Shown here piece after piece: positions 16,486 through 27,568 of a stretch of 64,000 nt of DNA. The stretch's first letter is position 1. Each line of letters opens with the position of its first letter. The position numbers were made by a program, and so were the translations under genes. The notes under the pieces are model-generated. The model had not been told where the DNA came from. It did not search any database and was given only the letters and a program-made list of their open reading frames with translations. This DNA comes from DATEGZ01 sp035519535 (GTDB taxonomy: Bacteria; Acidobacteriota; Vicinamibacteria; Vicinamibacterales; SCN-69-37): positions 4,793-68,792 of the forward strand of contig DATIWF010000154.1 in NCBI GenBank assembly GCA_035519535.1, written 5' to 3'.

Positions 16486-19400
16486 CTACTTGTCCTTCCC
16501 GCCGCCTCCGCCGCCCGCCTTCTTCTTCGACAGCGCGCGGTAGTACTGCTCGATGAGGTCCTTGTAGGTGGCCGGAACCTCGTCCGAGCCGGAGAGGTAG
16601 AGCTGATCGTTCGAGGTATCCACGCGCTTGCGCAGATCCCATTCGAACTTCGTGAGCTTGTCGAGCGCCGTGGCCGAGAGGCCTTGCAGGATCGCCGGAT
16701 CGTTCGTCGCCCGGTCGCTGTCCATCGCCCTCAGCGCCTTCACGATGTCGTCCACGGCCTGGAGGTCCTTGCCGGTCGCGCCCGACTGCTGGAGGCGCTG
16801 TCGCAGGTCCTGCGCGTCGTTCGCGAGCTGGCGGGCCTGGTCGCGATAGTCGCGCGCGTCGCCGCGTGAGAGGCCCGGCCGTGCGTCGCCGCCCTGATTG
16901 CCGGGATTCGCCGGGTTGCCCGTGAACGAGCCGAGCCGGCCGCCGTTGCCACGCGTCATGGCGTCCTGCTGCTGACCGCCCTGCTGGCCCTGACGATCAC
17001 CCTGCTGCCCGCCTTGACCCTGACCTTGTCCCTGGCCCTGCCGGCCCTGTTGGCCCTGTTGGCCCTGCTGACCTTGCTGACCTTGCTGGCCCTGGCCCTG
17101 CTGGCCTTGCTGGCCCTGTTGGCCCTGACCCTGCTGGCGACCCTGCTGTCCTTGCTGGCCTTGCCCCTGCCGGCCCTGCTGGCCCTGTTGATCGCCCTGC
17201 TGCTGGCCTTGCTGACCCTGCTGATCGCCCTGCTGCCCCTGCTGGCCGAGCTGCTGGTTGAGCTGCTCGTTGAGCGACTGTGTGCCGCGCAGCAGGTTGG
17301 CCGCCTGGTCGAGCGCGCGGCTCATGCCCTGGCCCTGATCGGCCTTGTTGGCCGCGGTCGCCGCGTCGCCGATCTTCTGGCGCAGCGCGTCGAGATTCGA
17401 ACCGATCTCGGTTTCGATTGGCTTCGAGTACTCGGAGCCGCTCGACATCGCCTCGCTCGAGTAGTCGATCTTCTCCTTCAGCATCTGGTCGCGGATCGAC
17501 CCGGCGGCGTCCTGCAGCTTGCGCGCGGCGTCGCGCTGGTTGTTCGCGAGCGTCTGGCGGCTGAGCTGCCCGAGCTGCTGCTCGAGGTCGCCGACCTTGC
17601 CCTTCATGTCGGACTTTTCCTGCTTCAGCTGCTGGATCTGGCTGTCCTTCTGCGCGCCGGCCTGGTCGAGCCCGGCGACGCGCTGCGCGACGTCCTTCTG
17701 CTCGCGCGCGAGCTCGTCGGCCTTGCGCTGCGCGTCCTTGACCTGATCGCCCACGCGCTCGGAGCTGTTCTGCTCGAGCAGGCGCGACGCTTCCTGCAGC
17801 TGCTGCAGCGCCTGCTGCGCCGCCGCGCCGCCGTTCTGGCCGCTCGCGGCCGCCTGGCGCATCTGGTTGGCCGCGTCCTGCAGCCGGCGCGCCGCATCCT
17901 GGAGGTCCTGGCGCTGCTGGCCCTGCTGCTCGAGCTGGCGGCGGAGCTGCTCGAGCTGCCGTGCGGCCTGCTCGGCCTCATCCGCGAGCTGGCGCTGTGA
18001 CGATCCGCCGCCGCTGGCGTTGTTGCCGCCGCGCTGACCGCGCTGCCGCTGCTGTTCGGCCTGCGCCAGCTGCCGGCGCGCGAGCTCGCGCAGCTTTTCG
18101 GCGAGATCGTCGATCTGCTGATTCGCGTTCTGCTCGGCCGCGCGCTGCGCCGTCTCGTACTGGTTCGCCTGGCGATCGAGCTCGAGCTGGAACAGGTCGG
18201 CCAGCTCGGCGGCCATCTGTCCGCCGCCGCCGCCCCCGCCGCCGCCCCCGCCCTGCCGCACGATCAGGTCGTACAGCTGCTCGGCGTCCTGCAGCTGCTT
18301 CAGCGCGCGCTGCTCGGGCGCGAGCGCATCCTTCGTCTTGAGGCCCTGCAGCAGGCCCTCGGCGTTCTTCATCTCCTCGGCGGCCTTCGGCAGGATCTCG
18401 GCGATCTTGCGGAAGTTCTCGTTGTTGCCGAGCCGCTGCTGCATCTGCTGGATCAGCTCCTCCAGCTGCTCGCGCAGCTTCGTCTGCGAGAGGCCGATGA
18501 AGACCGTGTTCTCCTTGAACTTGTCGGCCGGCGTCTTGGGCCGGTCGCGCTCGACGTTGAACGTCGCCGAGATGATCTGGCGCTCCTGCTCGGAGAGCGC
18601 GCCGGCCTGGTTGTTGCGGTTGCCGCCGCCGCCCCCGCCGCCGCCCTGGGACTGCGCCTGCCGGAAGTTCTGGTTGAACGGCAGGATCTTGACGAAGTAG
18701 ATGTCGCTCGACGTCGACTTCGGGCCCTGCACCGTGTCGTTGTCGTAGGCCTTCGCGTAGTAGGACACGAAGTCGCCGGGCTTGACGCCCAGCTCCTCGA
18801 GATAGACGGTGTGGCCCGCGCTCACCTGCTGCAGCGGCTTGGCGCCCTTGCCGTAGAGCGTGACGGTCTTCTCGTTGCCGCCGTTGACCGAGTAGATCAG
18901 ATCCAGCTGCTTCACGCCGTAGTCGTCATCGGCGCGCGCCTGGACGAAGACTTCCTCGATCGGATTCGCCGCGGTGTCGCGCTTCGGCTTCTCGAACGAG
19001 ACGGAGGGCGGCTGATCGTCGATGACGTCCACGGTGTACTTCGGCGAGGCCGTGACCTTCTCGCCGTGCGGACCGTCCAGCTCGATCTGGTAGTAGCCGT
19101 CCTTCTCCATCTTGAAGCTGCCGGTCAGCGTCCCGTCGCTCTGCGCGGCGAGGGCGCCCGGCGCGCCCGGATCGAGCTGCAGCTGCCCGGCCGACGACGC
19201 CATGGTCGGCGTCACGCGCACGCGGACTTCCGTGCCCCGCAGCGCCGCCACGTCGCCGCCCGACTCGACCTTCTGCGACGGCAGGCCGGTGTAGGCCGGA
19301 TAGACGTATTCGAGCTCGAGCTTCGCCACGGCCGGCAGCTCGACGATCTTCATGTGGTAGTCGAGCGAGCGGACGCCGTCGGCCTCGACGTAGTAGTCGA

Positions 19401-20208
19401 TCGACTTGGCGACGTCGAAGATCATGCCCTCGAACGTCATCGGATCGGCGCTCGCGACGAGCGGCACCCGATCGAACTTCGGCGCGCCCTCGGGCTTCAC
19501 CCACAACGCGACGTCGTTCGAGCGGAAGCCCGCCAGCTTGGCGGTGACGGTCTGGTCCGATCCGCGCGGAATTGTGATGTCGCCGGGCCGCACGGTGATC
19601 GCGTACGGGCTCGCCGCCTCGGCGTTCTTCGTCAGCACCAGCAGCGCGGAGGTGCCCTGGCGCAGGAACTCCGGTCCAAAAATCAGCAGGAGCAGCGCGC
19701 CGGCCGCGACCGACGTCAGGACGACGGCGTAGCGCTTCAGCGGCTTCCGGCCGATCGCGCGGCCGCCTTCGATGGCGCGCGCCTTCTCGGCCGCCTGTTC
19801 GATCATCCGCTCGACGATCACGGGCGGGACGTCCGGCTTGGCGCCGGCGGCGTCGAGCGCGCCGACGTCGACCGCGGCGAGAATCGCCGCCTGAAGCGAC
19901 GGCTCGTACTCCTCGATATAGAGCGCGACCTGCTGGTCGTTCGCGCGGCGGCGCAACGGCCGGAACAGCCACAACGCGACGAGCACGGCAAACACGGCCC
20001 ACGTCGCGATGCGCAGCCCCGTCACCCAGGTCGGGCTGAACTTCGTTTGCTGCAGGCCGAGCGATGCCAGCGCCAGCGCAAGGATCGCGCCGGCGACGAT
20101 GACGATGCCGCCGCGGACGAGGAGCTTCATCCGCCAGCGCTTGCGCACCTGCTGGATGACGTTGACGAGCTCCTGACGGTGACTCGCGCCGCTCCCCACT
20201 TCAGCCAT
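16486..20208 (-). CDS. DUF4175 family membrane protein with long Gln/Gly-rich tail
   Basis: A 1240-aa protein. Two N-terminal membrane helices (about 30-50 and 62-80) are followed by a third near 170, a large periplasmic beta-rich region (KYTVDVIDDQPPSVSFEKP) and then a long coiled-coil section rich in Gln, Ala and Arg. Near 17000-17260 the code becomes an imperfect repeat of QGQQG units, and the C-terminus is Lys/Gly-rich. DUF4175 proteins accompany MoxR/BatA clusters in Acidobacteriota and alphaproteobacteria; the role is unknown, probably in envelope assembly. ATG 20208 is chosen because the homologous segment starts there. It is last in the operon, 110 nt after the BatA-like gene. Confidence 0.85.
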   Translation of the reverse strand: MAEVGSGASHRQELVNVIQQVRKRWRMKLLVRGGIVIVAGAILALALASLGLQQTKFSPTWVTGLRIATWAVFAVLVALWLFRPLRRRANDQQVALYIEEYEPSLQAAILAAVDVGALDAAGAKPDVPPVIVERMIEQAAEKARAIEGGRAIGRKPLKRYAVVLTSVAAGALLLLIFGPEFLRQGTSALLVLTKNAEAASPYAITVRPGDITIPRGSDQTVTAKLAGFRSNDVALWVKPEGAPKFDRVPLVASADPMTFEGMIFDVAKSIDYYVEADGVRSLDYHMKIVELPAVAKLELEYVYPAYTGLPSQKVESGGDVAALRGTEVRVRVTPTMASSAGQLQLDPGAPGALAAQSDGTLTGSFKMEKDGYYQIELDGPHGEKVTASPKYTVDVIDDQPPSVSFEKPKRDTAANPIEEVFVQARADDDYGVKQLDLIYSVNGGNEKTVTLYGKGAKPLQQVSAGHTVYLEELGVKPGDFVSYYAKAYDNDTVQGPKSTSSDIYFVKILPFNQNFRQAQSQGGGGGGGGNRNNQAGALSEQERQIISATFNVERDRPKTPADKFKENTVFIGLSQTKLREQLEELIQQMQQRLGNNENFRKIAEILPKAAEEMKNAEGLLQGLKTKDALAPEQRALKQLQDAEQLYDLIVRQGGGGGGGGGGGQMAAELADLFQLELDRQANQYETAQRAAEQNANQQIDDLAEKLRELARRQLAQAEQQRQRGQRGGNNASGGGSSQRQLADEAEQAARQLEQLRRQLEQQGQQRQDLQDAARRLQDAANQMRQAAASGQNGGAAAQQALQQLQEASRLLEQNSSERVGDQVKDAQRKADELAREQKDVAQRVAGLDQAGAQKDSQIQQLKQEKSDMKGKVGDLEQQLGQLSRQTLANNQRDAARKLQDAAGSIRDQMLKEKIDYSSEAMSSGSEYSKPIETEIGSNLDALRQKIGDAATAANKADQGQGMSRALDQAANLLRGTQSLNEQLNQQLGQQGQQGDQQGQQGQQQGDQQGQQGRQGQGQQGQQGRQQGQGQQGQQGQQGQGQQGQQGQQGQQGQQGRQGQGQGQGQGGQQGDRQGQQGGQQQDAMTRGNGGRLGSFTGNPANPGNQGGDARPGLSRGDARDYRDQARQLANDAQDLRQRLQQSGATGKDLQAVDDIVKALRAMDSDRATNDPAILQGLSATALDKLTKFEWDLRKRVDTSNDQLYLSGSDEVPATYKDLIEQYYRALSKKKAGGGGGGKDK

Positions 20209-20318
20209 GGACGCTACTCCGCTGATACGCCGATGACTTGAGCTTACGCCCCCAGTCCCTTCTCGGCAATTGGTCGTTTCTGGACCCGGGGGCACGTCCC
20301 GCCGGGCCGCCTGCTGCG

Positions 20319-22439
20319 TTACGCCTGCCGAAACGGCTGGAATCCGGCCGCGGCTTTCGCCGAGAGCCGGTTGGACATCGCCGCTTCGGCCAGCAGCGCG
20401 ATGACGCCGCCCACGAGCAGGAACCACCACCACGATTGCTTCTTCTCGATGTCCTCGGGCGTCAGGTCCGGATGCTCGAGCGACTGCCCGGTCGGCGTGA
20501 CGGCCGCGTGGCCGGTCGCCGACGCCACGAACTCGGCCGGCTGCAGGGGCGTCAGGTCGGACTCGCCCGGGTCCTGATTGACCGCGGCTTCGAACGGCCG
20601 GCGCTCGCCGGTACCCTGCATCCGCACGGAATAGAAGCCCTGCTCGCCGAGCTCGATCGACGGCGCGCCGCCCTCCCCGAGCGTCAGCTGCTTGCCGCCG
20701 GGCGTCATGACGATGCCGGTGGCGCGGCGCGCGGGCGCGCTGGCGTCCGACGCGCCGCCCTCACGCACGAGCGATGCGAGCGGCGCGCTGACGTCGAGCA
20801 TCTGCCCGACGGTGTACCAGGGCGCGACGTCCTCGTATTGGGCCAGATACGTCATCGTCTCGTGCAGGAGCGGGAGGAACATCGGCCGCTTCGGCAGGTC
20901 GTCCCACGAATCATCGAGCGTCGCGGTGAAGATGATCACGCGGCCGGCGCCGACCTTCCGCTCCGCCATCGCGACCGCGCCGTCGTCGAAGCGGGCGAGC
21001 GCGCGATCGGTCGGCGCGAGCTGCAGCGATCGATACCGGAGGAACCGCGAATTGGAGAAGTTGCCCTGCCGCGGGTCCTTGAAGTTCTCGAAGATGCGAT
21101 GGCTGTAATCGAGGTAGCCGAGCGTGCCGCCCTGCCCGACGGTCCGATCGACGGGCGCGCCGAGCTTGCCGGGCAGGAGGGGTGTGTCGCCGCCGCCCCA
21201 CGGGTTGTGATCGCCCGTGACGATCAGGAGCCCGCCGCCCTGCTCGACGTAGTGTTTGAGCGCCTCGTCGAACTGGCTCGAGAGCGCGCTCGCGTCGTTG
21301 AGAATCACGACGGACCGCCGGTCGAGCGACGCGGCGGTCAGGCGGGAGACCGGCTGGACGTCGGTCTTGAACGGCGGCGTGTTGCCCATCTGCAGCGCCG
21401 TCGTAAGGTAGTCGCTCGTGCCCGCCGCGCCCTCCGCCTGCACGATGAGCACCGACACCGGCCGGCTGGGCGACAGCGTGAAGTAGTACACGTTGTTCGC
21501 CGGCAGCTTGTCCGTGCCGGCGCGGATCGTGCCCTGCATGTTCGCTTCGGACACCGTGAACGGCGGGAACGTGACCGACGCCGAGGTGTTCGGTCCGACG
21601 GTCACCGGCTTCGAACCGATCTCGCGGCCGTCGATCAGGACCTTCACGGCGACGTTCGTGAACGTCTCGCTGCCGCGATTGGTCAGGCCGACGGTCGGCG
21701 TCACGCGCTCCTCGCCGGAGAACGACGACCGCGGCAGCGTCACCGACGAAATCGACAGATCGGACGTCTCGAATTCCGCGACGGAGATCGGCGTCAGCGT
21801 CGCGCCCTCGGGCAGGTGGATCTCCTCCTGTCGCGCCCAGCCGCTCTTCTGGAAATCGCTGATCAGGTAGACCTCTTTGCGCGGCAGCTGGGACTGGCCG
21901 AGCAGCGTCTGCGCCAGCCGCAGGGCCGGGCCGTAGCGCGTCGAGTCGGACGACACCGTCGCCTCGTCGATCGCGCTCGACAGCAGCCCGCGATTCTGGG
22001 TGGCTTTCACGTTCTGTTCGGTGTTGCGCGCGAACAGGACGAGCGTGCCCTTGTCCTCGCCGCGCAGGGCGTCGACGATCTTCTTCGCCTCGGCCTTGGC
22101 CCTCGCGAAGTGGTCGCCGTAGCCCATGCTGGCCGACCGGTCGAGGAGCACGACGACCTCGCGCGCGCCGCTCGTGAGCGCGGCCGCCTTGACGGGATCG
22201 ACCTTGAGGAACGGCCGCGAGAAGGCGGCCACGATGAGGGCCATCGCCGCCGCCCGCAGGAGCAGCAGCAGCCAGTTGTGGATCCGCCGGCGCTCGACGG
22301 ACTGGTATGGGATCCGCCGCAGGAACATCAGCGACGGGAATTCGATGACGTCCTTCCGCTCCCGCTGGATCAGATGGACCAGGATCGGGATCCCGATCGC
22401 CGCGAGGCCCACGAAGAAGAGAGGCGCGAGGAACGACAT
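20319..22439 (-). CDS. BatA-like membrane protein with VWA domain
   Basis: A 706-aa protein. The BatA N-terminal domain (two helices around FLAPLFFVGLAAIGIPILVHL and a LLLLLRAAAMALIVAAF segment) is followed by a VWA domain with the MIDAS motif DRSAS near residue 97. A long extracytoplasmic region comes next, with a glutamine-amidotransferase-like segment (GGGLLIVTGDHNPWGGG). A C-terminal membrane helix sits near 670-690. BatA proteins work with MoxR ATPases and DUF58 proteins in envelope stress or protein complex assembly. It lies 3 nt after the DUF58 gene. Confidence 0.85.
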   Translation of the reverse strand: MSFLAPLFFVGLAAIGIPILVHLIQRERKDVIEFPSLMFLRRIPYQSVERRRIHNWLLLLLRAAAMALIVAAFSRPFLKVDPVKAAALTSGAREVVVLLDRSASMGYGDHFARAKAEAKKIVDALRGEDKGTLVLFARNTEQNVKATQNRGLLSSAIDEATVSSDSTRYGPALRLAQTLLGQSQLPRKEVYLISDFQKSGWARQEEIHLPEGATLTPISVAEFETSDLSISSVTLPRSSFSGEERVTPTVGLTNRGSETFTNVAVKVLIDGREIGSKPVTVGPNTSASVTFPPFTVSEANMQGTIRAGTDKLPANNVYYFTLSPSRPVSVLIVQAEGAAGTSDYLTTALQMGNTPPFKTDVQPVSRLTAASLDRRSVVILNDASALSSQFDEALKHYVEQGGGLLIVTGDHNPWGGGDTPLLPGKLGAPVDRTVGQGGTLGYLDYSHRIFENFKDPRQGNFSNSRFLRYRSLQLAPTDRALARFDDGAVAMAERKVGAGRVIIFTATLDDSWDDLPKRPMFLPLLHETMTYLAQYEDVAPWYTVGQMLDVSAPLASLVREGGASDASAPARRATGIVMTPGGKQLTLGEGGAPSIELGEQGFYSVRMQGTGERRPFEAAVNQDPGESDLTPLQPAEFVASATGHAAVTPTGQSLEHPDLTPEDIEKKQSWWWFLLVGGVIALLAEAAMSNRLSAKAAAGFQPFRQA

Positions 22440-22442
22440 GAC

Positions 22443-23351
22443 TCAGCGCACCCGCATCAGCCGCTCGCGGTTGCCCAGGTAGGTGAACAACGCGTCGTCG
22501 AGCGGGCGCGACGTGTTGAGGAGCATGTAGTCGATCCGCGCCTCGGCGCATTTCGTCGTGAACGCGTCGATGTGGGCCCGCATCATCGCGCGGTACTGAT
22601 CAGCGAACGACTCGGGAACGACCGGCACTTCCTCGCCGCTCTCGAGGTCCGCGAATCGCGACGCGTCCTTGTACGGGAACTCGATCTCGGCCGGATCGAG
22701 CACGTGGAAGACCACGAGGTCGTTGCCGAGGAAGCGATACGGCTTCAGCGCCTCCAGCAGGTCGTCCGGGTTCTCGTACAGGTCGGAGATGAGCGCGACG
22801 ATGCTGCGCCGCTTGAAGTGCTCGGCGATCTTGCCGAGCGGCTCCAGGATGCGACCGGGGCGCTCGGCGCGCGCGCGGTCCAGCGTCTGGAGCAGGACGT
22901 TGAAGTGCTTCGCCGACGGCGGCACGTAGCTGACGATGTCCTGGTCGAACGTCACGATGCCCACGCGGTCGCGCTGCCGGTGCGACAGATAGGCGAGGCA
23001 GGCGGCGAGGTACGACGCGTACTCGAGCTTGGACACGCCGCGGCTCGCGAAGCTCATCGACCTCGACACGTCCACGAGCGCGGAGAAGTTCGCGTTCGTG
23101 TCCGCCTCGTACTGCTTCACGAAGTACTTGTCCGTGCGGGCGTACAGCCGCCAGTCCACGCGGCGGATGTCGTCGCCCGGCACGTAGCCGCGGTGCTCGG
23201 CGAAGTCGATCGACGCGCCGAAGTACGGCGCCCGGTGCAGCCCGTTGATGAACCCGTCCACCACGGTCCGCGCCAGGAGCTCGAGATTGCGGATCCGGGC
23301 GAGGACCTGCGGGTCGACGTAGCGGGCGCCGGGGAGGGCGTGTGTTTCCAT
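22443..23351 (-). CDS. DUF58 domain protein
   Basis: A 302-aa cytoplasmic protein with the DUF58 core GYVPGDDIRRVDWRLYART, followed by a VWA-like segment (LVDVSRSMSF) and a C-terminal region typical of the family. DUF58 proteins are the usual partner between MoxR and BatA genes and are thought to bind the MoxR ATPase. ATG 23351 is preferred over an in-frame TTG nine nt upstream. The gene follows moxR by 29 nt and precedes the BatA-like gene by 3 nt. Confidence 0.87.
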   Translation of the reverse strand: METHALPGARYVDPQVLARIRNLELLARTVVDGFINGLHRAPYFGASIDFAEHRGYVPGDDIRRVDWRLYARTDKYFVKQYEADTNANFSALVDVSRSMSFASRGVSKLEYASYLAACLAYLSHRQRDRVGIVTFDQDIVSYVPPSAKHFNVLLQTLDRARAERPGRILEPLGKIAEHFKRRSIVALISDLYENPDDLLEALKPYRFLGNDLVVFHVLDPAEIEFPYKDASRFADLESGEEVPVVPESFADQYRAMMRAHIDAFTTKCAEARIDYMLLNTSRPLDDALFTYLGNRERLMRVR

Positions 23352-23380
23352 CGGGGCCAATCGCTCAATTCACCGATCAC

Positions 23381-24415
<1,035 letters not shown>

Positions 24416-24446
24416 AACGTCCCCCTTCAGCGCCGAGCGCGATCGA

Positions 24447-25196
24447 TCAGTGAATGATCCCGTAGATGAACTCGTTGATGCCGACCTTGTACGCCCAGTT
24501 GTTCTCCTCGATCGGCTTGAAGTTCGTGTCCGACCACTCCCAGAACTCCGAGATGTCCGTGCTGTAGTTGCACAGGATCAGCATCCGCTTCTTCGGGTTG
24601 TTGTCCTCGAACATCGCGAGGAAGTGCGGCGGCGGCGGATCGTAGTACTGCGGCACGGTTTCCGGGTGGTCGACCTCGAAGAACGTGTGAAAGACCTGGT
24701 TCGTGCCGTCGAGCTCGACCCAGCGGCCCTCGGGGAACACGCGACTGACCTGCAGGTCGATGTTCCCCCACTGGTTGTAGCGGTCGTCGTCGAGAATCAT
24801 GAACCCGCCCTTGAGCAGGTAGTTGCGCAGGTTCTTGACCTCCTCGTCGTTCATCGACCACGTGCCCGGCTCCGCCATGTAGATGAGCGGGTTCCTGAAG
24901 ATCTCCGGGTCGCTGAGGCTCATGATGCTGCTCGCCTCGGTGTGCGTCGGAACCGCCGTGAGCTCGCTCAGGATGCGCGTGAAGTGCTGTTCGCCCCGGG
25001 GGTAGTCGTGCGCCCACGGAGCCAGGCGCCCGCCGTACCACGGGTAGCTGATCCGCACGAACACGAACTTGCCGTCGTACGGCACGTTGCCGCTGTAGGA
25101 CTGGCTCGTGCGGAACCCGCCGCGCTGCGCCAGGGCCGACGCCGTGGCGAGGACCGCGAGGACGATCACCAGGCTGGAGCGTGACGGTGTGCGCAT
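24447..25196 (-). CDS. DUF4159 domain protein, secreted
   Basis: A 249-aa protein with an N-terminal signal peptide (about 1-24, ending SALAQ). The DUF4159 body has FVFVRISYPWYGG, MAEPGTWSMNDEEVKNLRNYLLKGGFMILDDD and HPETVPQYYDPPPPHF segments. The middle resembles a glutamine-amidotransferase-like fold without an obvious catalytic Cys. DUF4159 proteins appear with MoxR/BatA clusters; the role is unknown. ATG 25196 is preferred because the signal peptide begins there and it clears the preceding gene's stop by 2 nt. The C-terminus is NEFIYGIIH. Confidence 0.83.
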   Translation of the reverse strand: MRTPSRSSLVIVLAVLATASALAQRGGFRTSQSYSGNVPYDGKFVFVRISYPWYGGRLAPWAHDYPRGEQHFTRILSELTAVPTHTEASSIMSLSDPEIFRNPLIYMAEPGTWSMNDEEVKNLRNYLLKGGFMILDDDRYNQWGNIDLQVSRVFPEGRWVELDGTNQVFHTFFEVDHPETVPQYYDPPPPHFLAMFEDNNPKKRMLILCNYSTDISEFWEWSDTNFKPIEENNWAYKVGINEFIYGIIH

Positions 25197-25198
25197 GG

Positions 25199-27505
25199 TC
25201 AGGCCAGGCCTTTCGCTCTTCGATACATCCATTCCGCGCCCATCGTCGCGAGCAGCAGCAGGAGCACGATGGGCATGTCCCAGAGCTCTCTGTCTTCTAC
25301 GACGGTGATGCCCTTCCCGCTATAGGTAATCGCGTCCACGACCGACGACACGTCGTCGGCCTTGAAGAAGCGGCCCTCGGTCTCGTCGGCGAGGCGTTTG
25401 AGGAGCGGCGCGCGCATGGCGGCGTCGAAGTACTCGGCGTCGCTCGGCGCCACACGGACGGTCGCGTTGCCGCGCGTGACGTCCTTGCCGTCCCGGTCGC
25501 TCCCCCCGACGACGACCTTGACGATGCCGTCCTCGCCCGGCGTGTACGTCGCGGTGTACTCGCCCTCGCGCTTGACGGTCCACGCCATCGGGACGTCCTC
25601 GGTCTTGCCCGAGGCGGACGTCACATGCGCGGTGATGCGCCCGTCGTCGATGCCCTTGTATTCGGGATCGACGACCTCGGCGGTGATCGTGATCGGCTCG
25701 CCCTTCTGCAGGTGGTCGGGCGACGTGGTCACCATCACGCGATCGGGCACGCCCTCGACGAGCCAGCGCACCATCCGCTGCCAGAAGTTGTGGTGCGTCG
25801 GATCGTCCACGGCCATCTTGGCGTGCATGCGCCACATCCACGTGTCCTGCACGGGCAGCGCGAGCGCCTTGCCGCGCCCGTAGCGCTGGTACGCGAGCAC
25901 GATCTGCTCGCGGTTGTGGCTGTCGATGCCGGTGAGCAGGACCGTGGCGCCGGCCTTGGCTTCGCGGACCGGGTTGAGCGACGTGAGCGGCGGCAGGTCG
26001 CGCCATTTGGCCGGCGCGTCGGCTTCCTTGTCCGTGATCTGCGTCGCCGGATGATTGGCGCCGGCGCGCGTCGGCCGCACGACGAGCTCCTCGAAGTACT
26101 CGGGATTGGTCTTCGCGCGCGTGGGCTCGAGGACGACCGGGAGCACCTCGGCGAGCGGCGTGCCGCTCCAGCCGCCTTCGGCAAAGGACGCGTCGCCGCC
26201 GAGGGCCAGCAGCCCGCCGCCCCGAACGTCGACGAAATCCGAGAGCATGCGCTGCTGCTCGGCGCTGAACGCGCTCGCCTCGACGCTGCCGAGGATGATC
26301 GCGCGATACGCGAACAGCTCTTCGCGCGTCGTCGGAAACCCGTTCTGGAGCTCCTCCGGGCCGTCGACGCCGAGGCGCAGGTACTTGTCCGGCGAATTCA
26401 CGCCGGCCTCGGCGGTGCGCTGGAGCAGCACGACCTGCAGGTTGTCGTCCGCGTCGGTGGCCAGGCGGATGAACTTCGGCTCGGGGCGCGGCTCGCCCTC
26501 GAGGTACAGAATCTTCTCGCGGCGGTCGTAGACGTCGATCAGGGCGTCGCGCTGGTTGTTCTGCGGCACCTCCTCGTTCGTCTGGACCGGGATCTTGAAG
26601 CGGAAGAGCCGCGGCCCGACCTCGGACACCTTGAAGTGCACGTGGAAGGTCTCGCTCTCGCCGTCGGCGGGCAGCGTGATGTCCTGCGAGCTGACCGTGC
26701 GGCCGGCGTCCTCGACGAGGAGCGGCACCTTGGTGCCGGCGTATCCCACCTGCGTGACCACGACATCGACGACGAGCGAGGTGCCCTTGAGGACGCGGCG
26801 CGGCGTGTCGGCGCGCGTCACCTGCACGTCGCGCGTCAGCCGCTCGCGGCCGACGCCGACGGCGAACACCGGCATCGCCTGCGACTTGAGGCCGGCGATC
26901 GACTCGTCGAGCGTCGCCTCGGAGTTGTCGTCGCCGTCGGTCATCATGACGAGGCCGGCGACGGGCAGGCCGCTCAACTCGTCGCGGGCGCGGTCGAGCG
27001 CTTCACCGAGCCGCGTGCCCGTGCCCTGAAACGTCAGGTCGGTCGCGGCCTGGAGCCGCTCGGCGGACGTCGAGAACCGGTAGAGGCGGACGTTGAAGCG
27101 CTTGCCGAGCGCGGTGAGGAGCGGCCCGTCGGTCCGGCCGAGTTGATCCTTCGCGAAATCCGCGCGCGGCTTGCCGTTCTGATCGGCGACCTGCATGCTG
27201 CGCGAGTCGTCGATCAGCACGCCCACGAAATTCTGCTGCGGGACGGCCACCTTGAGGAGCAGCGTGGGGCGCAGCAGCGCGAAGAGCGCCACCAGAAGCA
27301 GCGCGACCCGGAGGACCAGCAGCAGCGCGAGGTCGCGGCCGCGCACGTCGCGCAGCGATCGGTACGTCCACAGCACGTACACCGACACGACGGCCGCCAC
27401 GGCGACGACCATCCACATCGACCGTGTGGCTCCAAGAACGAACGTGCCCTGTTCGAACACGAGCCGTTCGTACTTGAACAAGAAGTGAAAGAGCGACTCG
27501 AACAC
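25199..27505 (-). CDS. VWA/glutamine-amidotransferase-like membrane protein, first gene of the MoxR operon
   Basis: A 768-aa protein. Two N-terminal helices (about 27-46 and 60-80) are followed by a VWA domain whose MIDAS motif reads DDSRS, then beta-sandwich domains. A class I glutamine-amidotransferase-like segment (FVDVRGGGLLALGGDASFAEGGW) sits near the middle. The C-terminus has one helix (DMPIVLLLLLATMGAEWMYRR). The architecture matches large membrane proteins of MoxR clusters. The predicted start is GTG 27505. It begins the six-gene run toward the DUF4175 gene; all gaps are 2-31 nt except 110 nt before the last gene. Confidence 0.82.
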   Translation of the reverse strand: MFESLFHFLFKYERLVFEQGTFVLGATRSMWMVVAVAAVVSVYVLWTYRSLRDVRGRDLALLLVLRVALLLVALFALLRPTLLLKVAVPQQNFVGVLIDDSRSMQVADQNGKPRADFAKDQLGRTDGPLLTALGKRFNVRLYRFSTSAERLQAATDLTFQGTGTRLGEALDRARDELSGLPVAGLVMMTDGDDNSEATLDESIAGLKSQAMPVFAVGVGRERLTRDVQVTRADTPRRVLKGTSLVVDVVVTQVGYAGTKVPLLVEDAGRTVSSQDITLPADGESETFHVHFKVSEVGPRLFRFKIPVQTNEEVPQNNQRDALIDVYDRREKILYLEGEPRPEPKFIRLATDADDNLQVVLLQRTAEAGVNSPDKYLRLGVDGPEELQNGFPTTREELFAYRAIILGSVEASAFSAEQQRMLSDFVDVRGGGLLALGGDASFAEGGWSGTPLAEVLPVVLEPTRAKTNPEYFEELVVRPTRAGANHPATQITDKEADAPAKWRDLPPLTSLNPVREAKAGATVLLTGIDSHNREQIVLAYQRYGRGKALALPVQDTWMWRMHAKMAVDDPTHHNFWQRMVRWLVEGVPDRVMVTTSPDHLQKGEPITITAEVVDPEYKGIDDGRITAHVTSASGKTEDVPMAWTVKREGEYTATYTPGEDGIVKVVVGGSDRDGKDVTRGNATVRVAPSDAEYFDAAMRAPLLKRLADETEGRFFKADDVSSVVDAITYSGKGITVVEDRELWDMPIVLLLLLATMGAEWMYRRAKGLA

Positions 27506-27568
27506 GGAAGCGCGATTGTAGCCTATTGGCCCGACTCACCATCCGCAAGCGCAATTACAAGGATGACA

